Positions 7,607 to 16,657 of a DNA stretch of 64,000 bases are shown piece after piece; within the stretch, counting starts at the first letter, position 1, and every line of letters starts with the position of its first letter. The notes below the pieces were generated by a model, which did no database searches, was not told the origin of the DNA, and saw only the letters and a list, made by a program, of their open reading frames with translations. Both the position numbers and the translations under genes were made by a program. The DNA lies in assembly GCA_963722555.1 (NCBI GenBank), contig CAVRNQ010000003.1, positions 434,001-498,000 of the forward strand, in the 5' to 3' direction. This stretch comes from Bog-366 sp963722555. GTDB taxonomy: Bacteria > Acidobacteriota > Terriglobia > UBA7540.

Positions 7607-8428
7607 TCAAGAACTCATTATGAGCAATTCGTGCACGGTTCCGCGTTTGTCCGAACCCGCAGCTATGATGCTGGAACGGGTAATAGTTCGGACCGTAAAG
7701 CTGTCCTCATAAAGCCTTCGAATGGGTGGGCTATCGGCATTCGTGGCAAGGATATGCACTCCATTGTTTTTCGCCTCAAGAAGGCAATCCCTTAACCTTA
7801 CTTGGTCGTCCCAACTGAAGAGTTTTTCGTTGTACTTAAGAAATCCGTTGTTCGAGTGGGAAGTAACATAAGGCGGGTCCGCAAAAATCAGGTCTCCTTT
7901 GCGCGCCTGCTGGATAATAGGCTTAAAATCGGAGGAAACGAGTGACGCACGCTGCAAAGCCAAACTTACCCGCCGGAAATTATCGGTTTCGAGAACGACA
8001 CTTTCCTTTGTTCCTTTGGGGACGTTGAACTCGCCCCGTAAGTTCACCCGATAGAGACCGTTCCAACATGTTCGGTTGAGGTATATGAAGCGAGCAGCCC
8101 GAGCGGACGCCGAAGAGGGGTTGGAATCCCTCATCTCATAGTAAAACGCCTTGGAATGTCGGTGCTGGTATCTCCCAAGGAGTGACGCCACTCCCCTCCA
8201 ATTATCTTTAATCGCTGAGTACGTGGCAATCAATTCGTGGTTGAGGTCAGCCAGGATCGCCTCGCCCGGCTCTAGGGAAAAGAACATAGCCGCGCTTCCC
8301 AGAAAAGGCTCAATGTAACGGTTGTAGGAGGCAGGAACAGTATTGAGGTGCCTGTTCACGAGCCACCGCTTTCCGCCCGCCCACTTCAGAAACGGATAGC
8401 ATTGCTTGGTTTTATCGGCTGCGCTCAT
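7607..8428 (-). CDS. DNA adenine methylase, D12 class (Dam family)
   Basis: A 273-residue N6-adenine methyltransferase. FLKWAGGKRWL (about residues 13-23) is the D12-class SAM-binding start, EPFLGSAAMFF (40-50) follows, and FADPPYVTS (183-190) holds the catalytic DPPY. YLNRTCWNGLYRVN is the family's conserved middle motif. All key residues are present and the length matches Dam (about 270). The target is probably GATC-like but cannot be proven by reading. It is the first gene of a four-gene minus-strand operon, has no strong ribosome binding site, and is more AT-rich than the flanking genome. Confidence 0.9.
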   Translation of the reverse strand: MSAADKTKQCYPFLKWAGGKRWLVNRHLNTVPASYNRYIEPFLGSAAMFFSLEPGEAILADLNHELIATYSAIKDNWRGVASLLGRYQHRHSKAFYYEMRDSNPSSASARAARFIYLNRTCWNGLYRVNLRGEFNVPKGTKESVVLETDNFRRVSLALQRASLVSSDFKPIIQQARKGDLIFADPPYVTSHSNNGFLKYNEKLFSWDDQVRLRDCLLEAKNNGVHILATNADSPPIRRLYEDSFTVRTITRSSIIAAGSDKRGTVHELLIMSS

Positions 8429-8621
8429 AGCAAGGCGTGTGTGCCACGATTTCTATACACCCGTTCGGCTAGCAAAGCAAGCTTAGGTGACGGCGCGTAT
8501 TGGGGGCCCCTCTTGGCGGTCTGCAGCGCCTCTCGTGGAAAAGTTGGTAGGCAACCAATTGGATACTGTTGTTCAGCAGGTTGATCACGGCGCGGCGAGG
8601 GTGGCGCATACCTTGCTGTTG

Positions 8622-8749
8622 TGAAAATGGCTCCCCTCCTCGGCTGAGGAGGGGGTTAGGGGGTGGTGGGGTACGGGACAATTTGAGCCGGCCAACCACC
8701 CCCTGGCCCCCTCCTTAATCAAGGAGGGGAATCACCCGGAGCATTTTCA
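8622..8749. repeat. MITE-like palindromic element
   Basis: The element starts tgaaaatg and ends cattttca, and its arms contain complementary cctcctcggctgaggagg and ccccctccttaatcaaggag runs and ggggtggt / accacccc. The whole 128 bases can fold as a long imperfect hairpin. No coding frame is evident. It lies upstream of the dam operon, so it may also separate that operon's promoter from 9-kb genes. Confidence 0.65.
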
Positions 8750-8800
8750 TCTTTCGTGGCGAGCCAAAGGCTCATGTCATCTGTGAAGAAATAAACAATC

Positions 8801-8888
8801 TCACACAAAGACGCCAAGGCGCAAAGACTCGCAAAGAACAACATCTGTGTTTGCTTTGCGCCTTTTACAACTTTGCGCCTTTGCGTGA
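8801..8888. repeat. Palindromic repeat of the GGCGCAAAG type
   Basis: The left arm reads tcacacaaagacgccaagg then cgcaaag, and the right arm reads ctttgcgcctttgcgtga, which is its near complement. This AAGGCGCAAAG/CTTTGCGCC word is another common dispersed intergenic palindrome. Confidence 0.6.
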
Positions 8889-9044
8889 AATGCCTCTGCC
8901 CAACTGCGTCGCCGGTGAGGACACCGGCGCTACAGACGCCGCGCGGGTCCCCGCCCGCACGAACCCACGGTATACAAATCCAGTTCCCTATTGTCACCCT
9001 GGCGCCGCCGCCTCGCGGTACAATAGCGGTCAGAGGAGGGGAAC

Positions 9045-9515
9045 ATGTCCGAAATGATCATTCGTCCGACTATGAAATTCATATACATGGGCTACACGGT
9101 GGTGTTTCTGATCGTGGTGGCTTCGGTCATTGTGATGATGCGCGTGCAATGGCCGCCCTGGATTCCGTTGCCTTGGCATCCTTGGATTCCCTGGTTGCCC
9201 GTGCTCCTTCTGCTCTGGCCGCTCGAACGCCATCTCCGCAACCGCCTGACCAAGATGACGATCATGGATGACCGGCTGCGGTACGAAAGGGGCCTTATGG
9301 GCAGGACCACACGCACCATCCTGATCTCGCGAGTGCAGGATGTGACGGTGCATCAGCGCGTCGGCCAAAGAATTTTCGGAACGGGCGATCTTTCGATTGA
9401 GACAGCGGGCGCGGCGAGCAGGGAGACAATTTCCCAAATCGACCGGCCGCGGGAAATTGCCGACCACATCAACGAACTCTCCCAGAGGGGACGCTCAAAA
9501 GACCAACTCACCTGA
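9045..9515 (+). CDS. Bacterial PH-domain membrane protein (YdbS/YdbT-like)
   Basis: A 156-residue protein with AGAGGAGGGG directly upstream of the ATG. Two hydrophobic segments (about residues 11-32 and a Trp/Pro-rich one at 40-62) form a hairpin in the inner membrane. They are followed by a soluble PH-like beta domain: MTIMDDRLRYERGLMGRTTR, then ILISRVQDVTVHQRVGQRIF and GDLSIETAG. This is the usual layout of the DUF304/bPH_2 group, whose cellular role is little known. It is a single gene with a hairpin terminator just downstream. Confidence 0.75.
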   Translation: MSEMIIRPTMKFIYMGYTVVFLIVVASVIVMMRVQWPPWIPLPWHPWIPWLPVLLLLWPLERHLRNRLTKMTIMDDRLRYERGLMGRTTRTILISRVQDVTVHQRVGQRIFGTGDLSIETAGAASRETISQIDRPREIADHINELSQRGRSKDQLT

Positions 9516-9525
9516 CAGCGCGCAG

Positions 9526-9556
9526 CCACGGCACGGATGCTGTGCCGTGGGCTTTT
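9526..9556 (+). terminator. Rho-independent-like hairpin after the PH-domain gene
   Basis: ccacggcac (9526-9534) pairs perfectly with gtgccgtgg (9542-9550) across a 7-base loop, and gcttttcc follows. It starts 10 bases after the stop at 9515. The T-run is short, so it may be a weak terminator. Confidence 0.6.
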
Positions 9557-9671
9557 CCGCTTTCCACCTCTGCGAATCCACGCAGAATCCGGAGTGCGGA
9601 TTTGCCGTGGCGGCTCTGCGCTGCAGTACCGTAATTTCTTGTTTTCCTGGCAGACATTTTTCGTCGTGTGT

Positions 9672-9732
9672 GTAGGGCCACCCCTTGGGGCGGCCTAGGC
9701 CGGGGCCCCCCGCTCGGAGCGGCCGGCCCTAC
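9672..9732. repeat. GC-rich palindrome bounded by GTAGGGCC/GGCCCTAC
   Basis: gtagggcc at the left edge and ggccctac at the right edge are complementary, with further GC-rich complementary runs inside. A related left end (gtgtgtagggccacccc) recurs at about 38575-38592, so it appears to be a dispersed element. Confidence 0.55.
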
Positions 9733-10038
9733 AAGACCGCGGGTCATATTTGGTTGCGGGCCACCGGCGGGCCTTGCGCCAGGGTCTCGGATACCGGGTG
9801 CAACGGACTTCAAGCTCCCCTTCACGATAGAAATCGCACTTGAAAACCAAGCGGGAGTCCTGCGGCTGGGTTGCAATGTATTTCACAGGAAGGGCAACCA
9901 TATTCCGTTTTGAGCGCCATCGAGCAGGCTGCGTTGTGATCAAGCCATTTAGAATCAGCGTGTTAAAATTGTTGGTTCTTTGGTCTCCGAATTGCCAGTA
10001 CCGCAATGGACAGGTTCATCTTCCTGGGGGATAAGCGA

Positions 10039-10707
10039 ATGACAAAGTCAAGGGCTGCGACACTCTTAGCTGTAATGCTGGTGATGGCAATCTCTCCGCT
10101 GGCTCTGAATGCGGCTACTGTAACTTCCTACAACACCTATTCGGGCTGGTACGACAGCACCGGGAGCCATGAAAACGGGAACACGAACTATTTTACCGGG
10201 AACGAAGAGGGCACGCAGTTGAACGACTTCTTCGTGTTCGACCTCGCGGGGCCTTCCGGCAACGTGCTGAGCGCGACGTTGAATGTTTACTCGTACGAGG
10301 TCGAGGCTTCCGGGACATATACCATCTACGCGACGAGTTTGACGCCGGCGATCGAGGGCGATTGCACTGGTTGCGTGAGCACTTACAACGCTCTCACCTC
10401 TGGAGCGGTAATCGGCTCGCTCAGCGTTACGCCCAGTGACAGCGACAGTTGGTTACAGTTGGGGCTCAATAGCGCGGGACTAGCATGGCTCCAGGCCAAT
10501 GAAGGCGGGCAAATTGTTCTCGGCGGTTCGTTCCCGCAGCCCCTCAACCCCAATAGCGAAGATGCTGTTTTTTCCTATAGCGACTTTAATGCCGGCAACA
10601 ACCTTTCGATCACGACTTCGGCTGCACCTGAGGCGTCAACCTTGCTGTTGCTGTGTACCGGGGTTCTCGGCCTCGCGGGCGCGCTTCGCCGCAAGTCGAT
10701 CGTGTGA
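10039..10707 (+). CDS. PEP-CTERM sorting-domain protein
   Basis: From the ATG at 10039 (GGGGG box 7 bases upstream) the product is 222 residues. It has a signal peptide (MTKSRAATLLAVMLVMAIS, cleavage near LNA|ATVT), a Ser/Thr/Asn-rich secreted domain, and a C-terminal tripartite tail: PEAS, the hydrophobic helix TLLLLCTGVLGLAGAL, then RRK. This is the PEP-CTERM signal in PEA form, recognised by an exosortase that anchors or exports the protein. No exosortase is in the window. The body (DFFVFDLAGPSGNVLSATLN, SWLQLGLNSAGLAWLQ) resembles cell-surface beta-sandwich domains. The frame opens earlier at 10006 without a leader. Confidence 0.8.
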   Translation: MTKSRAATLLAVMLVMAISPLALNAATVTSYNTYSGWYDSTGSHENGNTNYFTGNEEGTQLNDFFVFDLAGPSGNVLSATLNVYSYEVEASGTYTIYATSLTPAIEGDCTGCVSTYNALTSGAVIGSLSVTPSDSDSWLQLGLNSAGLAWLQANEGGQIVLGGSFPQPLNPNSEDAVFSYSDFNAGNNLSITTSAAPEASTLLLLCTGVLGLAGALRRKSIV

Positions 10708-10742
10708 GTTTCTTTTCTCTCTTTGACGAGGAATACATTCGG

Positions 10743-10775
10743 AGCCGGGGTGAGTAACCCCGGCTTTCGTTTTTT
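10743..10775 (+). terminator. Rho-independent terminator after the PEP-CTERM gene
   Basis: agccgggg (10743-10750) pairs with ccccggct (10758-10765) across a 7-base loop, and ttcgtttttt follows. It lies 36 bases after the stop at 10707. Confidence 0.85.
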
Positions 10776-11603
10776 CTGCGCAAGAACGGCGGGTAGCAAT
10801 AGGAAGGAGAGGCTGTGAACGGCGCCCTTGTGCCCGCCTCGAAACGGACCTGCGGATTTCCCACCTCCGACTCTCGCCCAGTCTCTCACCACCAGCATTC
10901 ACAGGTCGCGCCCACGCGAAGGAATCAGAACATGAGCAAGCCCAGGCGTTTATCCTGGGCATAGACCGTGGCGCCGTGCGGGGGCTGGTAGGGCCGCCGA
11001 CTGCGGCGCCGGGGATGTCCTCCAGAGGCGCCAGCGCACGTGGCTCGGGATCTCCCCGAAAGCGAGCGCGGACCCAAGCTATCAAGTCCGCGGTGGAAAC
11101 AGTGAGAGTTTGGTTTGAGAAGCGTTACAGGCGCGCCGCCACTTGCTCCGCGATGTACTTGGCGGCTTCGGCTCTCGGTTTGGGGCCGTGGTAGGCGGTG
11201 GTGAAGACGCTCACCCAGGAACGCAGCCATAGTCAATTAAATACCGCTGCGTTAGACACAATGGCAGAAGTCTGAGCGGGGCGGGGGGACACCGGGCATG
11301 CTATCCGGACCCAGGCTCTCGTTTCCGCAAGCGTCCTGTTTGCTCGCCACCCGTCCCCGGCCCACAGGTATTCGGCCGGCCGGCGCTTTGCCAGAATTGG
11401 TCAGACGCGGGGTGGCGAAGCCCGACAAGAGAACCTCGGGATCGCCAGCATGAATCCCCTCCTGTGCGGGGAAGACGGGATGGGGGCCCCCTTAGCGGGA
11501 CAAGCTTCGCGAGAATGACGTACTCGGGCGCACCTAGCCGACGACGGCACAGGTACGCCGCTCGCGGCGGCGGCCTGTCCTGGCTGCCTCGGGAATATCG
11601 GAC
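10776..11603. other. Long intergenic stretch with one gene remnant
   Basis: About 830 bases without a convincing intact gene. Open frames on both strands are short, Arg/Pro-rich and lack ribosome binding sites. The only protein-like trace is the minus-strand fragment listed at 11125-11235. The rest is GC-rich, featureless sequence. Confidence 0.5.
11125..11235 (-). pseudogene. Possible C-terminal gene fragment
   Basis: The minus-strand frame ending at the TAA at 11125-11127 reads LRSWVSVFTTAYHGPKPRAE then AAKYIAEQVAARL, which has natural helix-like composition and a normal C-terminus, unlike the other frames here. A stop lies just upstream and no start codon fits. It is probably the tail of a decayed gene of unknown family. 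Confidence 0.35.
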
Positions 11604-12104
11604 CTACTGCATGTAATCCGACTGAACGTAGTCCTTGCTCTTTTGACTTGCGTGGCAGCTAAAACACTCTTTCATGTCTTGCAGAGAGCCTTTTTTTTCG
11701 TCGCCCTTGAAGACTTCAAAACCCCAGCCGCCCGTGTCGGGATAAAGCTTGGCATTCTTCTTCATCACCGCCAGGAACTTCCGCCCGCGGGGCTGGATCA
11801 CCCCTTGGGCACTACTGATATCGTACAGTTCCATGGCGAACATCGAACCATCGGGAAAGGCGCGGTTTTGCCGGAACGAATCCCAGCCAAGGTCATTCAC
11901 GTAAACGTTATGGAGGCCTCCAAACCGGTCATACAGCTTGCTGTCTTTGCTGAAGATGACCATGGTTCTGACGTGCCTCCAATGGCGAGGATCGTTGGGA
12001 TAATCAGGATAAGCGATGGCGGGTTTCTTCTGAGCCTGAGCAATAAGCGTCCCCAGGCTCGCCACCGCAGCCAGGGAAAGCAAAACCTTCATGCGGGACG
12101 TCAT
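11604..12104 (-). CDS. Cytochrome P460-like periplasmic heme protein
   Basis: A 166-residue protein starting MTSRMKVLLSLAAVASLGTL with a signal peptide (cleavage near AQA|QKKP). An AGGAGG box 9 bases before ATG 12104 selects this start over the in-frame ATG at 12122. The mature domain follows the cytochrome P460 pattern (HWRHVRTMVIFSKDSKLYD, GWGFEVF, MKECFSCHASQKSKDYVQSD). CFSCH is a CXXCH heme-attachment motif near the C-terminus, as in P460/c'-beta proteins. Such proteins bind heme in the periplasm and react with NO or hydroxylamine, or serve in electron transfer; which applies here is not visible. Confidence 0.8.
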   Translation of the reverse strand: MTSRMKVLLSLAAVASLGTLIAQAQKKPAIAYPDYPNDPRHWRHVRTMVIFSKDSKLYDRFGGLHNVYVNDLGWDSFRQNRAFPDGSMFAMELYDISSAQGVIQPRGRKFLAVMKKNAKLYPDTGGWGFEVFKGDEKKGSLQDMKECFSCHASQKSKDYVQSDYMQ

Positions 12105-12347
12105 GGCGAGATACCTCCTCATCGTGAGGTGGCCTGAGTTACCGACTTCAGTGAGCAGAAAGAATCAAGGCCTTTCGATGCGCCCATTCTAGCGCAGTTG
12201 CGCTCGCTTTTACAGCGCCTCCCTTGAAAACGCGGGGGCGTGGAATCGCCGTCCGACGAGCCCCCTCACCCGGCGGCGCAAGGCCGCCACCCTCTCCCGC
12301 AAGGGGCGAGGGCTGAGGAACTGTAGTGGCCCGCACGGCACCGGTTG

Positions 12348-12821
12348 TCACCATGCTTTACGATGCCCAAGAGGGGTTGCCTGAAACACCAGCCGGTCAC
12401 TGGCGAAGAAATTGAGTAGGGAACAGACTGTGATCGACACGGCACTCGCGAGCGCGTAGTTCACCGACCAAGCGCCCACCAGAAGACTCATCAGCGCGAG
12501 GTTTCCTCCGATGGATAGCGCACCGTTCGCCAGATGAAAGCGTAGGAGCCTTTTCCACTGACCCTTCTTGTCTTGGCCCGAGCGATCCGACCAGGTCCAA
12601 TGCTCGTGCCACACGAAGTTGTGGAGAACTGCCGCCTCCACTGCCAGTCCTGTCCCCAGCAGATAGTGCAATCCCAACGCACCGGTCAGTAACGCCAACG
12701 TGGACAGTTGTATCAGGATTCCCAATACACCGACGAAATTGAAGGCGATCCAGCGCCGCAACTGGGCGGACCCTTCCCCGAAGCACGCCAACCGGCGCCA
12801 CACGCCAGGAGTTCCCCTCAT
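12348..12821 (-). CDS. GtrA-family membrane protein
   Basis: A 157-residue protein with four hydrophobic segments (FNFVGVLGILIQLSTLALLT, YLLGTGLAVEAAVLHNFVWH, LSIGGNLALMSLLVGAW, YALASAVSITVCSLLNFFAS). The motif VEAAVLHNFVWHEHWTW and the ending LLNFFASDRLVF are signatures of the GtrA/DPMS family, small membrane proteins that help flip or use polyprenyl-linked sugars. Its ATG overlaps the stop of the upstream CDP-alcohol phosphatidyltransferase gene by 4 bases, so the two are coupled and probably serve membrane lipid or glycolipid synthesis. Confidence 0.85.
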   Translation of the reverse strand: MRGTPGVWRRLACFGEGSAQLRRWIAFNFVGVLGILIQLSTLALLTGALGLHYLLGTGLAVEAAVLHNFVWHEHWTWSDRSGQDKKGQWKRLLRFHLANGALSIGGNLALMSLLVGAWSVNYALASAVSITVCSLLNFFASDRLVFQATPLGHRKAW

Positions 12822-13498
12822 CGCGGCAGTCTCTCCGCCAGGTATAGAGCGTGCGTGTTGCGGATTGCGCAGACCACGAGTTTCAACGCCATGCCGGCAA
12901 TCGCGATAATCCCGCCCACATCGAACAGTCGAAAGACCCCGATGACTCCCAAATGAACCCAGGGGCCGCGCAGGAGGTAAAGCGTCCCGATGGCCAGGAT
13001 GATGCGCAGCTCGGTAGGGCCAATCCTCAGGAACGAAAGGTGAAATACCTGCCGTACGTGGGTGGCCAGATACTCCTCGGCTGTCACCATCAGGTAGGCG
13101 GCGAGCATTCCCAGCGCAATAAGCGGGCTCATGTAGCCCGATAGGGCCAAGCCGGCCAGGAGGAAAAGGGTGCCTATCATATCGAGCACGTGATCGACAT
13201 AGAAGCCGTACCTCGGTCTCTGTTGATTGCGGACCCTCGCCAGGGTGCCGTCCAGACTGTCTCCAAACCAGTTAACCCCCAAAGCCAGGACGACGAGGAG
13301 CAAGGCCAGCGGGTTGCGGTTGGCTAGCCAGTAGGCTATTCCAGCCAGGAGCATGGCGGCGAACCCCAGCAAGGTCAAGTGGTCCGAATTGACCCAGCGG
13401 GGAAGGCGTTTGGCCATCCACACCAAGGCCTTTTTCTCCACGGCCGCCAGGGCGCTCCCGTGCTCGCGAAGGTGCAGGGAATTGGCGTCAGTCACCAT
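12818..13498 (-). CDS. CDP-alcohol phosphatidyltransferase family protein
   Basis: From ATG 13498 (GGAGGAGGG box upstream) the product is 226 residues. GDSLDGTLARVRNQQRPRYG then FYVDHVLD is the DGX2ARX8GX3DX3D motif of the family; the Asp residues bind the metal and the CDP-linked donor. Several membrane helices flank it (FAAMLLAGIAYWLANR, LALLLVVLALGVNWFG, LIALGMLAAYLMVTAEEYLA). It transfers a phosphatidyl or related group to an alcohol such as inositol or glycerol phosphate; the acceptor cannot be told. The open frame reaches 13804 but that part is not family-like. Confidence 0.85.
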   Translation of the reverse strand: MVTDANSLHLREHGSALAAVEKKALVWMAKRLPRWVNSDHLTLLGFAAMLLAGIAYWLANRNPLALLLVVLALGVNWFGDSLDGTLARVRNQQRPRYGFYVDHVLDMIGTLFLLAGLALSGYMSPLIALGMLAAYLMVTAEEYLATHVRQVFHLSFLRIGPTELRIILAIGTLYLLRGPWVHLGVIGVFRLFDVGGIIAIAGMALKLVVCAIRNTHALYLAERLPR

Positions 13499-14002
13499 CT
13501 CTCTACCCTCCTCCTTTTCCTCCGTGATGTCAGTGGCCTCTCGGTCAGGTTGCCGCCCGCCAGGCCCTACCCCGCACAGGTAGGAGCAGGTGCACGCCCA
13601 TCCCTGGACAACCGTCAAGCGCTTGATAACCCTGGATTTGAGGCGGCTGCGAGGGATGGCCGTGGCGCTGCGCTTGGAGGGAGGCGCTGTCAGTGCAGGT
13701 TTCTGCTGACAGTCTAAGAGGGAATCTCCAGCTTGGTTTCCTGACTCCGGCGGCAAGTGAACAATTGGCACAGGAGTTGCGTACAACACGTGGGATGAGT
13801 TCATCTACCGGCTCGGATAACGGATATTCCCAGGAGGGACTGGAAGATCGGCAGACCGGCTCATCGCGTGATTACGTGGTTACCCGAACGCAAAACCGGT
13901 TTCAGGTTTCGACTTCCGAGTCTCGGACAGCCATGGCGCACGTGCGCGATGACCTGATGGATCAATGACCCGATAACCTGATGACGTGTTGCGAGGAAGA
14001 AC
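13499..14002. other. Divergent intergenic region
   Basis: This 500-base region separates the minus-strand lipid genes from the plus-strand permease and should hold both promoters. A 91-codon plus-strand frame (13693-13968) exists, but it lacks a ribosome binding site and a recognisable family, so I do not call it. The direct-repeat-like words gatgacctgatg and gataacctgatg near 13949-13984 are the only visible pattern. Confidence 0.45.
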
Positions 14003-16435
14003 ATGAACACCCTGCTCCAAGACGTGCGTTATGGTCTGCGAATGATGGCGAAAAATCCCGGCTTTACGGCGGTGGCCTTGCTGGCGCTGGCGCTGGGAAT
14101 CGGCGCTAATACCGCTATCTTCAGCGTGGTGAACGGCGTGCTTCTGCGGCCGCTGCCTTACCCGGAACCCGAGCGGCTGATGATGGTCTATGAGCGTACG
14201 AAAGATTCCGGCCGAAACTCCGTCGCCTACCCGAATTTCCTCGATTGGCGCCGCGAGCAACGCTCTTTCACGGACATCGCGGCCTTCCGCGGTGATGACC
14301 TTAACTTCACGGGCTCAGGCCAGCCGGAACATCTCAAGGGCGAGTACGTCTCGGCGAACCTCTTTCCGGTCCTCGGTGTGAACCCCATCCTGGGGCGCAA
14401 CTTCTTGCCTCAGGAAGACCGGGAGGGCGCTGCCGGCGCCGTGATGCTCAGTTACGGCCTGTGGAAGAGGCGATTCGGGGCCGACCCCAGCATCCTCGGG
14501 AAGACCCTTACCCTGAATGCCATGAGCTGCACGGTGGTGGGGGTTTTGCCCGCGGACTTCCGATTCCGCGAGGAGGGCGCTCTCTATGTTCCACTCGAGC
14601 AATGGAACTCCGTTGAGCTGCGTAACCGGGAAGTGCACGCGGGACTAAGCGTGGTGGGGCGGCTGAAACCGGGTGTAACCCTGGCTGCGGCCCAAGCGGA
14701 AATGGCTTCCCTGGGCAAAGCGCTTGACCAGCAGTACCCGAAGGCGAATGCGGGGCACGGGATCACGGTGGTCGAAATGAAAGGTGACGAGGTGGGTTCC
14801 ATCCGGCCCACGCTGCTGCTGTTGCTGGGCGCGGTGGGATTTGTGCTGATCATCGCCTGCGCCAACGTCGCAAACCTGTTGCTGGCACGCTCCACGGCTC
14901 GCGGCCGCGAGTTCGCCATTCGCGCGGCGCTCGGTGCAGACCGTAAACGCGTGATCCGCCAGCTTCTGACGGAGAGCGTCTTGCTGGCGCTGGGCGCCTC
15001 CGTATTGGGTTTGCTGCTTGCCTATGCCGGAACTCGCCTCGTCCTGGCCGCGGCGCCGGGCGCCTTGCCGCGCGCCCAGGAGATCGGGCTCGATCCGTAC
15101 GTGCTGCTCTTCACGCTGGGGATTTCGATTCTTACCGGCATCGTTTTTGGCCTCGCCCCGGCCTTCCACAGTTCGAATGTCCATCCCCAGGAGTCCCTGA
15201 AGGAAGGCACCCGCGGCAGCGGGGGAGGGCGTCACCGCGCCGAGGGAGTTTTTGTGGTCGTCGAGGTGGGGCTTGCCGTCGTCTTGCTGACAGGCGCCGG
15301 ATTGATGATGCAAAGCATCTGGAGGCTTTGGCAAGTGGACCCCAAATTCAATCCCCACAACGTGTTGACCGCGGAGGTGGCGCTGTCGCCCCGCGTCATG
15401 GCCAGCCCCGCAGCCATCCGGCTTGCTTACCAGCAGTTGCTTGACCGTGTGGCGGGCATCCCGGGCGTCCAGTCCGCTGCCATATCGCAGATTGTTCCGC
15501 TCGGCTGGCGGGACAGTTCAATTGGCTACTGGGTCGGCGCAGCAGCCCAGCCCCCACAAGATCAGATGTCCGCGGCGGTGTTCACCATTCCGACTCCCGA
15601 CTACCTCCGGGTGATGGGTATCCCGTTGTTAACGGGACGATTCTTCACGAATCGCGATACCCCCACCTCGCCCCCGGTGGTCGTCATCGATGACGTCATG
15701 GCCACACACCTTTTCCCCGGTCAGGAGGCAGTCGGCAAGCAAATCAACCTGATGATGCTGGGCCCGGTCCAGGTCGTCGGAGTGGTTCGACACGTCAAGC
15801 AATGGGGTCTTGATTCCGACGACACGTCCACGATCCGAGACCAAATGTATTTTCCCTTCCTGCAAGTGCCCGACCCCTTTATGCCGGAGGTCGTCGCGGG
15901 CGTGATACTTTCCGTGCGGACCGCGCCCGATCCCTTGAGCGTAGTCTCTGCCGTGCGGGCACAAGTGGCGGGACCAACCGAGGACCAGCCCCTCTACGCT
16001 GTCCAGACCATGGAACAAGTCATCGCGGGTTCGCTCGCGGAGCGACGCTTCACCATGCTCCTGCTCATCATCTTCGCTTCCACCGCCCTGGTGTTGGCCG
16101 CCGTGGGAATCTATGGAGTAATGTCCTATGCGGTGAGCCGGCGCACCCATGAACTGGGCGTGCGCCTGGCGTTGGGCGCATCACGCCGGACCGTCCTGCG
16201 GCTTGTACTCCGCGAAGGGATGGCGCTGGCAGCGATCGGAACGGGGGTTGGGTTGGCGGCTGCGCTGGGGCTGACTCGCTTCCTGTCCAGCTTACTCTAC
16301 GGGGTCCGACCCGCGGACCCGGCCACGCTCGTGGCCGTCGCCTTGCTGCTCGCGGGAATTGCCCTCTTGGCCTGTGGGGTTCCCGCGTGGCGAGCCACGA
16401 AAGTCGATCCTATGGTGGCACTGCGGTATGAATGA
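14003..16435 (+). CDS. ABC transporter permease, acidobacterial duplicated orphan permease (ADOP) type
   Basis: An 810-residue protein beginning MNTLLQDVRYGLRMMAKNPG, with a GAGGAAG box upstream. It has two halves, each a MacB-like periplasmic domain plus FtsX membrane core. After the N-terminal helix (LALALGIGANTAIFSVVN), helices appear at about residues 270-290, 325-345 and 370-390. A second periplasmic domain follows, and a final set (FASTALVLAAVGIYGVMSYA, MALAAIGTGVGLAAALG) ends in PMVALRYE. RAALGADRKRVIRQLLTES and VRLALGASRRTVLRLVLREG are the duplicated FtsX signatures. These orphan permeases lack a cognate ATPase gene nearby and are abundant in Acidobacteria; efflux or lipoprotein-type transport is likely but unproven. 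Confidence 0.95.
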   Translation: MNTLLQDVRYGLRMMAKNPGFTAVALLALALGIGANTAIFSVVNGVLLRPLPYPEPERLMMVYERTKDSGRNSVAYPNFLDWRREQRSFTDIAAFRGDDLNFTGSGQPEHLKGEYVSANLFPVLGVNPILGRNFLPQEDREGAAGAVMLSYGLWKRRFGADPSILGKTLTLNAMSCTVVGVLPADFRFREEGALYVPLEQWNSVELRNREVHAGLSVVGRLKPGVTLAAAQAEMASLGKALDQQYPKANAGHGITVVEMKGDEVGSIRPTLLLLLGAVGFVLIIACANVANLLLARSTARGREFAIRAALGADRKRVIRQLLTESVLLALGASVLGLLLAYAGTRLVLAAAPGALPRAQEIGLDPYVLLFTLGISILTGIVFGLAPAFHSSNVHPQESLKEGTRGSGGGRHRAEGVFVVVEVGLAVVLLTGAGLMMQSIWRLWQVDPKFNPHNVLTAEVALSPRVMASPAAIRLAYQQLLDRVAGIPGVQSAAISQIVPLGWRDSSIGYWVGAAAQPPQDQMSAAVFTIPTPDYLRVMGIPLLTGRFFTNRDTPTSPPVVVIDDVMATHLFPGQEAVGKQINLMMLGPVQVVGVVRHVKQWGLDSDDTSTIRDQMYFPFLQVPDPFMPEVVAGVILSVRTAPDPLSVVSAVRAQVAGPTEDQPLYAVQTMEQVIAGSLAERRFTMLLLIIFASTALVLAAVGIYGVMSYAVSRRTHELGVRLALGASRRTVLRLVLREGMALAAIGTGVGLAAALGLTRFLSSLLYGVRPADPATLVAVALLLAGIALLACGVPAWRATKVDPMVALRYE

Positions 16436-16657
16436 AGCAATCGACGCAGGTTTGTTAGTGCCTTTGGTGCTTGGGTGTTTTTTTCGAGGCTATCGCTCAA
16501 GGCAGGACCGCTGTTCGCAGGCAGCGGTGAACTAGATCCACCCGAAGCCTCGGGGCTGCGCATCGTGGGGGAGGGAAGAATCCCGTGTAGCCCCGGCCGG
16601 TGATCGTTCCGCTGTCCGGCGCGACAGCCGGGGCCAGGGTTCTGGATTTGGGCGGCG

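Noticed and set aside
13693..13968. 91-codon plus-strand frame before the permease
   Set aside because: No ribosome binding site, no family, Ser/Thr/Arg-rich low-quality protein.
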